Of a DNA stretch of 64,000 nucleotides, positions 35,234-47,580 are shown piece by piece. This stretch comes from Geosiphon pyriformis (Eukaryota; Glomeromycota; Glomeromycetes; Archaeosporales; Geosiphonaceae): assembly GCA_016748015.1 (NCBI GenBank), contig JAAOMT010000381.1, positions 40,713 through 104,712 on the forward strand. Direction: 5' to 3'. Below the pieces are notes generated by a model. It did no database searches. It was not told where the DNA came from and worked only from the letters and a program-made list of their open reading frames with translations. The stretch's first letter is position 1. The number at the start of each line of letters is the position of its first letter. The translations under genes were made by a program, and so were the position numbers.

Positions 35234-36970
35234 ATATTAAGCATTATTAAAATTCTTATTTTGAATTAACTTTATTTTTTTTTTCTAATATTGTGTATTT
35301 AATTCTAATTCTTAGATTTTTTAATTAAGAATTGGTTATTTTTTCTTATTGATTAACTATTATTGTTTTCATTTTTGAATATAGTAGTATTTCTAGATAA
35401 TTTTAAAATATGGCATATAATTAAAAAATTGTTTTAATATATAGTATTAAACTTGTTTTTTTTCTAATTAAGTTTTCAATTTGTTGTACTATTTGTTAAT
35501 TAAATGTTTTTTTAAATTTATTTATGTACAACTCCTAAATATTTAATTTTTATCTTAGTCAATAATAATAATATGCTCTTAAAAGTTGTTTTATCTATAA
35601 TTTTTAATTTTTTTAGTCAATTTTTCTGTTAAAATAATACTTGGTATTTTTTTAAAAGTGTTCTTTACTTTTTTTATAATCTTATCTAATTAGTAATTTG
35701 GTTGTTTCTGTAGTTATTAATATAAATTGTTCCTTGTTTTTTTTTTTGCTTGTGTTTTTATAACAAATTATTTGGTAATTAATAGTTATTTTTATGTTTA
35801 AATGTTGTTAATTTGTTATTTAAAATAATTATTGTGCTAATGTATAAATATGATCTGAAATTTCTATCTTTTTTGATTGCTTTTATTACATGTACTAATT
35901 TTTTATATACTAATTTTATAGCTTAAATTAACATGTTTGCTTTAATAACTATGATTAGTTTCAAATTTCATGAAATTTTATTTGGTTTAATTAGTATTTA
36001 TTATACTTTCAGTTGTAGAAATTATTGATAAAAAATAATACTATATTGTGATATAATTTCAATTAATTATTATGTACTGCTTTGACTAAAATTTTGTTGT
36101 TCTATTTTAACTTCTATGTTTTATTTTCCAGAATTTTTTTAATATGAAATAGACTGTTCTATTTGAAATTAAATTTTCTATTTTATTGTTTTTCTGCTTT
36201 GGTATAATATAAAAGTACTTTGTTTCTAATATTAAATTCAATTAGTTTGTTTAATAATTTGTTGTTATTGTTGTTTTTGTTTTTTTTGTAATTTTTAGAT
36301 ATTATTAGCTGCTTTTTTTGATTTTTTAGTATTTTTATTAAGTAATAAGTTTTTTATAACAGTATCTTTTAAACATTAACTTTTATTATTGGTTCTGTTA
36401 AATATATATAAATATTTATTTCTATTAATAATATTGCTGTTCTATTATATATTAACTCAAATAATGTTATTTGTATTATATCTTGTTTTATTGTTTAATA
36501 AACAAATAATATTAATAATATAAACAAATTTTATTTGTTCTGGTTTTTTTGGCTAATTTTGACTATTGCTTTACACAATATTTTATTGAATTTTTCGATT
36601 AAGTTATTGGTTTGTAAATAATATAAAAATGATAATAATCTTTTAATTCTAAATTTCTGACTTAATTCTATTAATATTCTGTTTACAAAGTGAGTTTTTT
36701 GATCTAATAACAATTTTTTTGAATATTAATATTAACAAATCAAATCTTGGTATATAAATTCAGCTATAGATTTTTTATCTGTTTTTTGAATAACTTTAGC
36801 TTCTAAATATTTTATAAAATAGTTTATGACAACTGTTATATATTAATTGTTTTTGCTAATTATTGTCAATAGTCTAATTAAGTCAATTTCAATTTAATTA
36901 AATAGTTGTTTTACTTTGATTAATTTTAGTAGTTTATGGAAATTTTTTTCATTTTTATTAATAAATATTA
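35234..36970 (-). pseudogene. Integrase of D
   Basis: Minus strand. The open stretch 36531-36713 reads LLDQKTHFVNRILIELSQKF, then YYLQTNNLIEKFNKILCKAI: second catalytic Asp and the Glu of the (V/I)E-FN block, both apparently kept. The zinc-finger side lies to the right (about 36800-37050) and the C-terminal part to the left, both stop-filled. Confidence 0.6.
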
Positions 36971-36999
36971 TAATTTTGAATATATTAAATAATATTTAA

Positions 37000-37830
37000 A
37001 TATATTAATAACCAATAATATTTTTTTTGGTTTTTTCTATAATAGGTTTTTTATAAAAACATCTTACTGTTAAATTTAAGTGCATATTAAACAATATTGT
37101 TTCTTTTTCTGGTTCTGTGATAACTTTGAGTGGCTGGTTTGATTTTTTTCTGTTTTTTTAATATAATATATTTTAGTAAATAATAAAATATTTTAACTGT
37201 TGTTTTATGTTGTTTTGTTTTTTTTAAAAATTTTTTTTTAAACTATTAGATATTGATATAATATTAGAGTTGTTGATATTTTTGTGTTTTTATTTTTTGA
37301 TTTATTTTTTTGGTTGGAAATGTTTTAGATATATCTTATATATAACAAACTATTAATATTTCTATTTTTTTTCTTTTTTATAGTGTATTATATATTAAAA
37401 TAATAATAATTTTATTTTCTATTTTGCGTGTTAATTGTCTCTAAATTTTTGTTTTTGAATTGATATTAATCTTTTGTGGTTGATATATACATCAAATTTT
37501 TAACTTAAGTATTTTCTTTATTTAATAATAGTTTAATAAATAGCTAAATGTTTTAATGCTAAAATTTTATAGTTTTTTTAGTTAGACTTAAACTTTGATT
37601 GATATATACTACTAAATGCTTTTGTTTATCTGATTTTTTTTATAATAACACAGCTTTTAATGCTTAAGCAGATACATTTATAGTAATAATAAATAGTTTG
37701 CTATAGTTTAAATAAATTAATATTAAAGCTTGAATGAGTTTTCTTTATAATATATTAAAAGTTTCTTGTTGTTTTTCTATTTATTTATATTTGGTGTTTT
37801 TAACTTGGAGCTAGTAAAATAATTAAGCTA
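37000..37830 (-). pseudogene. RNase H region of D
   Basis: It lies between RT thumb and integrase, where RNase H is expected. Decay leaves only weak blocks, so the assignment is by position and by comparison with C and A1. Confidence 0.4.
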
Positions 37831-38400
37831 ACTTAGAAAAATTGTGAATAAAACATCAATAGTATTTAGTAAATTTTAGAAATAATTGAAGTTCAATAAA
37901 ATTAGTAAGTACTAAAAAGTTTTTAACTATTTTAATCTTATCTAAATTTGTTTTAATGCTATTTTTGCTAATAATATGTTCCAAAAATTCGAGTTTTGTT
38001 TTTTCAAAAAAGCATTTTATAGCATTTAATTTAAATTTTGCTTGTTTAAATTTTTTAAACACTTGTTAGAAATAATAGAAATAATTATCAAATGTTTTAA
38101 AAAATACATTAGTATTATCTAAATAGACTGCTACTGATTTTTATAGTAATTTAATTTAAACAATTTTTATTAGCCATTAAAAAATGGCTAAAATATTAGT
38201 TAAACCAAAAAAACATAATATTAAATTCAAAATTTTTTTCTCTGATAGTAAATGTTATTTTCTTCTTATTTGTTAAATTATGGTTATTTGTTAATAATTA
38301 TAGACTTATTAATAATTGAATTAATCTGTTTTTTAACATAAGATTAAATTTTTAACATATAATTTTATGATTAGCAAATAGTACCTGATATGCTTTTTGC
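37831..38400 (-). pseudogene. Reverse transcriptase of D
   Basis: The open stretch 37856-38062 (FKLNAIKCFFEKTKLEFLEH, then KTNLDKIKIVKNF) is the RT region after the catalytic site: LN-KC-F-..FLGH. To its right, at about 38105-38145, the minus strand reads AVYLDNTNV, a YLDD box with the second Asp changed to Asn. Confidence 0.65.
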
Positions 38401-38839
38401 TTAATTGGTATTGTATTTTCAGTCTAGATTTTTAAGTTTATTTGCTTTAACTGTTTTGGTTGTAACAAATAACATTCTTCTTGTTTTCAAATTATTTGTG
38501 ATGTGAAATTCACATATTTACACAATTATAGAAAGTTTGAAACAATAATGATTAATAGATCTTTAACTTTAGTATTTAAATATCTAATGATAATTTTAAT
38601 TAGTATTTCTATTGAGTTTTTGGTTGTATTGTAAATTAAAATTTAAATATATTTGTAATTTTTGGCTGGTAAATATAAATTAATAATAGCAATCTCTTCT
38701 GATTTACAAATAATAGATTCTGTTTCAAAAATTTGGAGTTGATCTTTCATTTTCTTTTTTATAGTTAATATATATTGATTATATAACAGAATAGAAATTG
38801 ATTGATTAATAGAGATAATTTTTCTTTAATCAATTATTT

Positions 38840-39280
38840 TTTTTTGCCATATTAACTAATATTTTTGTTTTTTTTGTTGATCCAAATTTATTAATTTTTT
38901 TTGCTGTTATTTTTAACTTTTTTCTTGTTTTTATTAATACTAATTGAGTTATTTTTACCAAAAAAAAATATATTGTTTGTGTTATTTTTTTATTTAGTTT
39001 AATTATATATATATTTTTTAATTTATTTTTTAGTATTGTAATAATATTTCTTACATATTTTGCATTAATTATTTTTTTTCTAATATTAATTTTCTTTTTT
39101 GCTAAACTAAATTTAGAAGTTAATTAAATTATTATTATTACCAAAATTTTCAGTATTATTTTTAAATCTATATTAAACATAAATAAAGTTCTAATATAAT
39201 GACAACTTTTCTGAAATATCTAAAATCAAACTCTGTATTAGTATTATATATGCATTTAGGCATAATATCTTTATTATTAT
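38840..39280 (-). pseudogene. dUTPase-like domain of D
   Basis: Minus strand, between the linker and RT. Motif 1 region: TEFDFRYFRK. Motif 2: LTSKFSLAKKKINIRKK (about 39080-39130), close to SRSSLA-K-I-I. Motif 3: IINAKYVRNIITILKNK. Motif 4: NKKITQTIYFFLVKI, equivalent to KIAQ-I-PL. Motif 5: INKFGSTKKTK (about 38868-38900), in which Gly-Ser-Thr are kept. Asp-to-Asn and Gly-to-Lys/Arg changes make it inactive. It is the clearest confirmation that the domain in C is a family feature. Confidence 0.7.
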
Positions 39281-39464
39281 TACTGAATCATCTAAGTTTC
39301 TGCTTTATAAAAAGATTTGAAAATGCAATATATTGTTTAGAATTTAAATTTAAAGTTCAAATTGTTATTATTGTCTTTGTTAATAATGTTAAAACTGTTG
39401 TTATTATTATTATCAAAATCTAAATTGTGATTAAATTTTGATTCTAATTCTAAAATGTATTTAT
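39199..39464 (-). pseudogene. End of the protease-dUTPase linker of D
   Basis: The minus strand reads KQYIAFSNLFIKQKLR, aligned to E at 32998-33043. The plus-strand open frame here is only a shadow. Element F was inserted at its right edge. Confidence 0.45.
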
Positions 39465-39737
39465 TATTATTTATAAAAAAAGTACAAAAAAAAAAGTAAA
39501 AAACAGATAAAAAAAATAGACCAATAGAAAAATAGTATTTAGCAAGTAAGCATAATATCAAAAATTATAACATATTGTTCAACAATATGTATATTATCAG
39601 TGAATTATAGCATACTGCTTAGCAATATGCATATTATTAGTAAATTATAACATATTGCTTAACAATGAGAATATTGTCAAAGAAAATAGAACATATTGCT
39701 TAAAAAATATAATATCTTATATAACAAGAATTATGTA

Positions 39738-41091
39738 CAAGGGAATATAAAAAGTATTAGACACTTTTATAATATGTTATATAAAAAAACTAATTTATGA
39801 ATCATTAATTTTTTATTATTATATTAAAATACATGTTAATATTTTGTTTGACTCCCATTTGCTTTAAGAATAGCTTGAACTTGACATAGGATAGACTTGA
39901 TTAAATTACAATAGTAATTTACAGATATTGCATTCCATTTTTTCTTAACCCACTGTTCTAATTATACAATATTTGAGAGTTGTAAATTACATTGACAAAT
40001 TTTAACTTCAATATATGACCAAAAATTTTCTATTAGAGTAATATCAAGACTTTGTACTGACCAAGGAAGTAATTCAACATTTAAAAAAATAAGAAAAGAA
40101 TATACAACTTTTGATATGTGGATTAGTAGATTGTTTTCCTGAAAAAAAAACTTTTTTTTAGTTTTTTTTGCATGAAATTTTACTGTAGGAATTGTATAAT
40201 TAGCCAAGATTTTGCAGTATATAACTCCAGTAATATAACCAATCAAAAGAATTAAAAAACCCAAACTAACCCATAAAAAATATCTTTAAAACATACGACC
40301 AAAGCTTTTTCTAACTGTGGCTGCAATACAATCCTTATGAAACTCTTTGGAAGGTTTATGCCATATACATCAAAATTCTGTAGTCCTAAATTGTGTATAT
40401 GTAGATTCATCTAACCAAACAATTTATTTAAAATCTTCTACTGTCCAATTTTCATAAGTACGAACCTATTGTAAATGTTTTTTTTATTTGATTTGAAAAT
40501 TAATGACTTAAGATGAAGAATGCATGAGTGAAGTCCTTTTTGAGCTAATCCATTTTGAATAGTTTGTATAGAAATAGATTTGTTGGTATCTTTAATAAAA
40601 TTTAATCGTATTTGAGAAAGAGTTTGGCAGCAGGTTTTTTTATTCTTCATTATTGAATATTTGAGTTGTTTACATGCATATTTGTTAAGAATTTGTAGTC
40701 AGTTTATTTGTTTTTTAGGAAGTTTTTTTAGCTCGTATGATTTCTATACATGTATTACAAAAGAATGTGAACATTCAATAGTTGTGAAAATCTCACTTTT
40801 TATATGTCCTAACTTTATTGCTAAAATAATCCTTCTTTTTTGGTATTCAGAAAGTTTTTTTCCAAGACATATTTAATATGGTAAATTTTTTTATGACAAA
40901 AATGTTTGATATTTTATATATACATGTATAATCTATTATTATGTTTTACAAAAACGCAATTTATGTTGATTTGTAGATTATAACTATAAATAATTATAAA
41001 AAAAATTATGGCTTAAATTGGTAATAGTATTACAATATATAGCCTTTTTTATATATTATATTAAGTATCCAATACTTTTTATACCCTCCTG
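39738..41091 (-). mobile_element. Tc1/mariner transposon, complete ends, decayed
   Basis: A 1354-bp element flanked by TA on both sides (39736-39737 and 41092-41093). The terminal inverted repeats are about 29 bp: CAAGGGAATATAAAAAGTAT on the left and, inverted, CAGGAGGGTATAAAAAGTAT on the right, continuing T(A/G)GA(C/T)ACTT. It carries one transposase gene on the minus strand. It is the innermost insertion of the nest. Confidence 0.85.
39962..40690 (-). pseudogene. Tc1/mariner transposase, broken
   Basis: Minus strand. The N-terminal DNA-binding part (40438-40650) reads SQIRLNFIKDTNKSISIQTI then QNGLAQKGLHSC, the second helix-turn-helix of Tc1 transposases. A one-base frame change follows near 40440; then ENWTVEDFK, stop, IVWLDESTY with the first catalytic Asp (DES), then HKPSKEFHKD. 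The open stretch 39962-40264 contains FFQENNLLIH (QDN-APxH, Asp read as Glu) and LLPWSVQSLDITLIENFWS, the D-LNPIENLW block with the catalytic Glu. About 35 residues separate the second and third sites (DD34-35E spacing). Several Gln and Arg codons are stops. It would cut and paste the element, but is inactive here. Confidence 0.8.
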
Positions 41092-41735
41092 TATATATAG
41101 TAAGAGTATTAAAAGTAGAAAAAACAGAATTAATACCAATAATCAGCTAGAATCTATTAATTATCCAATACTTTTCTCTTTAAAAAGTTGTTTTTTACAA
41201 CTTAAAGTAAAATCAAATCACATATCAATAAAATATCAATTATCATCTGAATTCATATTATTATTACTTGATTAAAAAATATTAATCATTTCTATTTTAT
41301 CAATATTTCATATTAATAAAATTTAATACTTAATCACACTAAACCAATAACTCTTAATTATGGCTATTAATAAGATATTAATTTCTTAATTTTCTTTTAT
41401 ATATTTTTTGTTTTTGTTATTTATTATTTAATTAAAAAGATTAAGCATTAAGTATTTAACATCAAAAATAGTTTAGTAAAAGGCCCAGAAATAAAGATAA
41501 AAATTTAAGGATAGCTTACCAGAAGGACACAACTGCCAAATTAAATCAGCTACCATGCTGAAAAAAAAATTCACAAAAAAAACCATCAATTAAATCACTA
41601 TTTATTATACAAAGAACTTAACCAAAATCTTCAAACTTCAAAATTTTCAAATATTATTAATATTATCAAGCTATTAAATACCAAGTTACAAGTTTGTTAT
41701 TTGTAATAATACCCCAAATAATTATCTGTAATATT

Positions 41736-41751
41736 TAGTGCTTCCTGTAAA
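41736..41751 (+). promoter_or_regulatory. Primer-binding site of F
   Basis: TAGTGCTTCCTGTAAA, two bases after the LTR; TGG at its start has become TAG. With TGG restored in mind, the first ten positions would pair with a tRNA ending GGAAGCACCA. Confidence 0.5.
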
Positions 41752-41789
41752 ATATAATTCAACAGAGAATTAGCACTAACATTAATTAT

Positions 41790-43126
41790 TTAAAAAAGTG
41801 GCAGACCAAAAAATTATAGAAAAAAATCATTTAAAATTTGCAAAATTCTTATTTTAATACTATTAAAGTTATCTTAGATTGACAAATAACAATTGGTTAG
41901 CAAAATCCATTTTCAATTTTTACATCAACAAAAAATTAAATCTTACTTAGAAAACCAAAAAAATTCAGAAGCTGTTTTTAACATTTTTTATAATAAATTA
42001 TCCCAAAGCATTACCCTTCTAACAAACTATTTGTTTGCCTTAATAATTATGGAAATAAACAAAAAAATTAAAAATTACACTTAACAGAAATTTCTTATTA
42101 TTTTTGCAGATAAAAAAAATTTACAAACTTTAGCAAAAACACCAAAAAAAATACAATCATCTAATTGGAAAAAACCAAGAATTATTCTACCTATTCACTT
42201 ATTATACTATTATATATCAGAAAATACCATTCACATACTATTAAGATCCATAATACTATTAATTGTAAAAACATCATTACTTAGAGTATCATTCCAAAAT
42301 AATTAAAAAAAGCCAAATTATTAAAAACATATGACAATTTCTTTAAAAAATTCAAATTGTAATTAACAATATTATTAAAACTTTGATCACTACCACTTTA
42401 ACCAAATTTCGAATCTACCAGTCATTAGAAAAATACTAATTCAGAAAAAGAAAAAAACAGCAATTAGGAAAATAATAACTAAAATCTGATCCCAAATAAC
42501 TTAAAAATACAAACTCTAATTATTCAAATTCCACAAAACCCAAACAATCCAAACTCTGTTTTTATTATTTAACAAGACTTATTTTTAATAATTATAATTA
42601 ATCCACCAGTTGCACTAATTGCCCCACTATAACAACAACAAATAGTATATATACTTATTACTAAATTCAAGAAATTCACTGGCAAAAAAGACAATATCCA
42701 AGCATAGTTGAATAATATTACCAAAGCAATTACAGCCAACAACTGAAATAATGCCAGAGCTTTTCAAGCTATTCCTTATTTTTTATAGAATACTACTAAT
42801 TTATAGTATCAAAACTTAATCAACAAGCCACAAACTTTTAATGTGTTTAAAACCATATTTTTGCAATATTTTAGTGATCACTACAGCATTAATTGTTTGT
42901 TAACAAGCTTTATTATTATTAAACAAAACAATATAGAAGCAATCACTACTTACTTAGAACACTTCCACAGAAATTTGTGTTAAATACAGACAATACAAAC
43001 TGACTACTTTATGAAAAATTAACAATTCTTAATATGAAAAAATAAAAAACAAAATTGAACAAACAATATTAAAAAAAAAAGTAATGAACTTAATCCAAAA
43101 TGAAGATTTTGATAGAACTTAATATT
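41790..43126 (+). pseudogene. Gag of F
   Basis: The open stretch 41893-42084 (SKIHFQFLHQQKIKSYLENQ) is the N-terminal part, shared with D gag (about 47350-47540, minus). Downstream, capsid-like text reads NIQAWLNNITKAITANN, ARAFQAIPYFL, stop, NTTNL, stop, YQNLINKPQTFNVFKTIFLQ (42693 on), then the SD-YS-INCLL and TYLEHFHRNL blocks to about 42985, typical of the Ty3 gag W-F-L-YF arrangement. No zinc knuckle was seen; sequence ends at the purine tract. Confidence 0.65.
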
Positions 43127-43140
43127 AAAAGAGGAGATAA
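43127..43140 (+). promoter_or_regulatory. Polypurine tract of F
   Basis: AAAAGAGGAGATAA directly before TGTTAC of the 3' LTR. Confidence 0.7.
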
Positions 43141-43985
43141 TGTTACTTATAGAAAAAGTACAAAAAAAAAGTACAAAAAACAGATAAAAAAAATAAACCA
43201 ATAAGAAAATAATACTTAGTAAATAAGCACAATATCAAAAATTATAACACATTGTTTAACAATATGTATATTGTTAATAAATTATAGCATACTGCTTAAC
43301 AATAAACATATTGTTAGTGAATTATGATATACTGTTCAACAATGAAAGCATTGTTAGAAAAAATAGGACACATTGCTTAAAAAAATATAAAATCTTATAT
43401 AACAAGAATTATGTATATATAGTGAGAGTATTAGAAGCAAAAAAGACAGAATTGATACTAATATTCAGCTAGAATCTATTAATTATCTAATATTTTTCTT
43501 TTTAAAAAGTAGTTTTTTACAACTTAAAGTAGAATTAAATTACATATTAATAAAATATCAATTATCACTTAAATTTATATTATTAATCACTTTTATTCTA
43601 TTAACACTTCATGTTAATAAAATCCAACATTTAACTATACTGAACCAATAGTTTTTAATTATAGCTATTAATAAGATACTAATTTTTTATTTTCTTTTTT
43701 GTTTTTTATTGTTTACTAATTAATTAAAGAAATTAAGCATTGAGTATTTGACATTAAGAATAGCCTAATAAAAAACCTGGATAGCTTACCAAAAGAATAT
43801 AACTGCCAGATTAAACTGGTCATTACATTAAAAAAAAATTCATGGAAAAACTATTAATTAAATCTCTGTTTATTATACAAAAAACTTAACCAAAATTTTT
43901 AGATATTATTAACATCACCAAGCTATTAAGTATCAAGTTACAGGTTTGTTATTTGTACTAATATCTCAAATAATTATCTGTAACA
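43141..43985 (+). repeat. 3' LTR of F (reference B-type LTR)
   Basis: It starts TGTTACTTATAG and ends ATCTGTAACA, with perfect 6-bp inverted ends TGTTAC/GTAACA, 845 bp. Three copies of the block of about 50 bp lie at 43240-43375. Confidence 0.85.
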
Positions 43986-45010
43986 TTGCTAATAGTTTTT
44001 TTTTCAGAAATTAAATAAATTATATGTGATAATAGATTGTAAATAAAGTTACAATTATAACAGTTCTCAAAGTCACTGGAAATTAAACAATATTTACAGA
44101 GTCTAGTTTTTAATTGCTCTAAATACTGTTCTTGTTTTTCTTAAGTAAGTGTCAATTCTTGGTAATATTTATAGAATTGTTCTGAATTATTTAGAATATT
44201 AACAAAGATATTTAAATTTGAAATAAAAACAGTTTCAATAAATTCTAGTAGATTATTTTTATTTTCTAGATTTTACTTGGTAATATGTTTTTGACTTTAG
44301 TAATTGCTATTCTTTAGATCTTGTTTTTATTATATGAATAACTAATTAAGCATAAAAAAATTTGTACTATACAGCATTTATAAATGTTTTTTTGTTTATC
44401 TAATCATTAATGAAAATTATATATTAACATAATTTGTTATATATATTTTTTTATCTAAAAATATTGTTTTATATTCTTTTATTTGAAAAAATTCTGTTAA
44501 AAATTAAGCAAAATTTATTGTCTTACTTTTTTTGTTATTTTGGTTATTCAAAACATTTTTAGTAACAAATTTTACAATAGTAACAAATATACATTTTGTA
44601 TTTTTCTTTTAGTAAAATATAAGCTTTTATGAATAAAAGCTTTTTATTGTAATTTTTGTATTTAAATAGAATATAGAGTGGTTGTTTTCTTGGTTTTAGT
44701 GTCAAGTATAGAACATATTAATTGTTGACTGGTTTGTTTATAGAAATAGTGACTTGAAATTTATTTTTTCTTTTATTTTTTTCTTTTTTTTTAATGTAAA
44801 TACTGGTAACAACTTATTATATTTTTTTTTAGCCCATAATATTGAATAAATTTTTCAAGTAGGTTTTTTTTTTTTTTCTCTAATTTAATCATGATTGCTC
44901 TTTTAAACTAGTCTTAAAATGATTATAAATAACTGAAACTTAAATGTTCTGATTTTTTTAACTAAATTATATCTTTTAAATATTCTAATTAAAAATAGCA
45001 TTGGTTTTGA
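43986..45010 (-). pseudogene. Protease-dUTPase linker of D
   Basis: Minus strand. The text at about 44600-44760 matches the C linker region around 19270-19440 (the equivalents of PFYIPLKYKDYNK and EEKYKIHICYYYK). No enzyme motif was recognised. Confidence 0.45.
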
Positions 45011-45330
45011 ATAGCCAGTTATTGTTAACAACAACTTAGTATTACGGCTTTTATTATCAAAACTTGAATTGGCATAATAATATTATTGATTTTAAACAGA
45101 AAGTCATCAATTTTATCAATAAAAATTTTGGTTATTTTATTAGCAGTAATAATTTTGATATTGGCAGCTTTATCAACTTAGTAATTTAATTAGTTCATAA
45201 GTTGTTATGTATTAATGTTGTTTGTTAAACCACTATTAAGAATTAGCTTGATAAAATAACTATTAATCTTAGCATCAGTATACATAACAGTAATTAGCTT
45301 AGTATTAAGTACAACTTTACTAAATAATAA
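45011..45330 (-). pseudogene. Retropepsin domain of D
   Basis: The minus strand reads LITVMYTDAKINSYFIKLIL, then NSGLTNNINTQQLMN, with Asn-Ser-Gly at the Asp-Ser-Gly site, then IKIITANKITKIFIDKIDDF and NNWLF-like text. There is a single copy, unlike element E. Confidence 0.6.
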
Positions 45331-47562
45331 AGTTTTTATTGAGTTTTTAAGTTTAAAAAAAAATTAATGACTAATAATTTGTTTTCTATTATTATAACTG
45401 GTAAAATATTGTAAATAAGTGGTTTTTGGATTTTTAAGTTATTAGTAAGGTGTTTTTTGGGATTGCCAAGAAACTTAAATAGCTTTGGAAATTCAGGTTT
45501 TGAGTATATCTATTTTTCAAATTTTACTAATATAATCCTAAGTATTGGTTTAATATATTGAAAATTGCTTAATACATAATTATTATTTATCTTTAGTTTT
45601 GTCGTATGTACATAATTCATAGTTTTTGGCTTCTAGCTGAAATTTGAGCTAAATTTTGTGATAGTATTTAAATTAGTTGGAAGTTGATACATTATTTATG
45701 GTTATAGTAATTAATAAATAGAAGATATATATATTAGCTGTATTATTTAAAAATAATAGAACTAATATTAATAATGATTTAAAAATAAATTGTTAATATA
45801 ATTTAAGATTTGAAATCTACAATTAAGGTTTTTATATTAATTTTTAAATTGTAAATTATTTAATTTAATTTAGCAATCTATTTTTAAATATCTTTGTTTA
45901 CTACAATAATAACAATTACACATTTTTTGTTGTCATAATTAATTTGTTAATAATAATATTAAACATAACTAATTTTAACACCAATTTGATTTTTTTTAAT
46001 TATTGTAACATTAAAAAAATTGATAAATTACTAAGTTGTTAGTTAAATATTATTTAATTTTTTGATTAATTGTTTTACCAAATTGCTTTAATTTGATATT
46101 TAATTTATATAATTTATTTATTATTAAGTTTATAGCTTAAGCATAATTAGTTTCAAGCTTGGCTGATTTAAAATTTTTGGCATAGATAACTGTATCTTGA
46201 AGAATATTTGAATGTAATAAATGTACTTATTGCAACAAACTGCTGTACAATCTGTAAATAAATTAATTCGAAATTTATGATATTGTAAAATAATTGGCAT
46301 CAATAACTTGTATTTGGCACAGATTTTAATAGAAGCATTTTAAATATATGGTAACTGCTTTAGTATTACTTTGCTTAATAATAGTAAACTTTATTAATAA
46401 ATAGTTAATACTATTATAATTGCTGAAATATTGCAAAAAGTTTTGTTTAAATGTGTTAAAAGTTTGAGACTTATTAACTAAACTTTAATATCATAAATTA
46501 GCAGTATTTTAAAGAAAGTATAGAATAGTTTAAAGTGCTCTGGTGTTATTCTAGTCATTGGTTGTAATGGCTTTTATAATATTATTTAATCAAACTTAAA
46601 TATTGTCTTCTTTGTCAGTAAATTTTTTTAATTTAATAATTAATACATATACTATTAATACAAATAGTTGTAGTTATAATTGTAGTTATTGAGAAATAAC
46701 TATTGGTACAATTGGAAAATTAATTCAAATAACTGGAGGTAAGTTGTTATTAATAATAAAAGCAGAATTTAGATTGTTTAGATTTGTCTGAATTTGGATT
46801 TTTAGTTTATTTGAAATTGGGTTTTGTCTATTATTTTTCTGATTACTATTTTTTTTTGTTCAAAATTAGTGTCTGCCTAATTGCTAATGAATCTGAAATT
46901 AAGTTAAGATAACAGTAATCAAAATCTTGATAGTATTGTTGGTTGTGATTTAAATTTTTTAAAATAATTGTTATAGGTTTTTAACAGTTTAAATTTCTTT
47001 TAATTGTTTTAAAATAAAACTTTTATAACAGTTAGTTTTGCTGTTAATAATAATACAAATTTTAATAGTATGTTAATAATACTTTTTAGTATATAATAAT
47101 ATAATAGATATAATAAAAAAACAACTTTGGGTTTCTTTTAGTTAGATGTTTATATTAATTTAAGTGTATTTACTGATATTTGTATTCTGTTTTTGCCTTT
47201 GTTTGCAAATATAATTGGAAACTTTTGCTAAATATACCTTTTAATTTCACAATTTATTTTAATAATAATTAGAACAAAATTGTAATTCTATAGTAAACTG
47301 GTGTGTTGAAATAATTTATTGTAAAAATTTCTTTTTGTTAATTTAAAATTTGTTTGTTTTCTTAAAAAATATATAATTTTTTTATTAATATAAAAATTAA
47401 AAACTGATTTTGTTAAAAAATAATTACTGGTTAATTCTAACTGTTGTTGATATTATTGAAATAAAAATTTTGCAAATTTCAAGTAATTTGTTTCATTAAC
47501 TTTTAAGTTTACTACTTTTCTAAATAATTAATAATAATGCTTTATTTTTTACTAGATTATAT
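45331..47562 (-). pseudogene. Gag of D
   Basis: Minus strand. The clearest block is VIYAKNFKSAKLETNYA then AINLIINKLYKLNIKLKQF (about 46060-46180), matching C gag at 17890-18020. The N-terminal side at 47350-47540 matches element F gag. It is heavily interrupted. The stretch 45331-45850 near the protease is unassigned. Confidence 0.5.
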
Positions 47563-47578
47563 CTTATAGAAAACACCA
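47563..47578 (-). promoter_or_regulatory. Primer-binding site of D
   Basis: The minus strand reads TGGTGTTTTCTATAAG, two bases after the LTR end. Confidence 0.55.
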
Positions 47579-47580
47579 AA

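Larger units (their letters stand above)
39465..41733 (+). repeat. 5' LTR of F, split by the Tc1 element
   Basis: LTR sequence runs 39465-39737 and 41092-41733, joined as TTATGTA/TATATAG, equal to the uninterrupted 3' LTR at about 43410. Four copies of a block of about 45-50 bp with cores like CATATTG-TTAACAATATG lie at 39560-39715. The LTR starts TATTATTTATA and ends CTGTAATA. Confidence 0.75.
39465..43985 (+). mobile_element. Gag-only LTR element F, non-autonomous
   Basis: Two B-type LTRs (39465-41733, interrupted by a Tc1 element, and 43141-43985) enclose only about 1.4 kb containing gag. A primer site follows the 5' LTR and a clear purine tract precedes the 3' LTR. The flanks are TTAT and TTGC, a duplication if transitions are allowed. 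Net length is about 3.2 kb. No protease, RT or integrase was seen, so mobility would have depended on enzymes of a relative such as D. Confidence 0.7.

Noticed and set aside
39199-39561. Open frames on both strands at the D/F boundary as separate genes
   Set aside because: They cross the LTR edge or oppose the D linker, and they are low-complexity.
39465-39737. B-type repeats as MITEs or a DNA transposon
   Set aside because: TG...CA-type ends, adjacent primer site and polypurine tract, and paired copies around gag or pol show they are LTRs.
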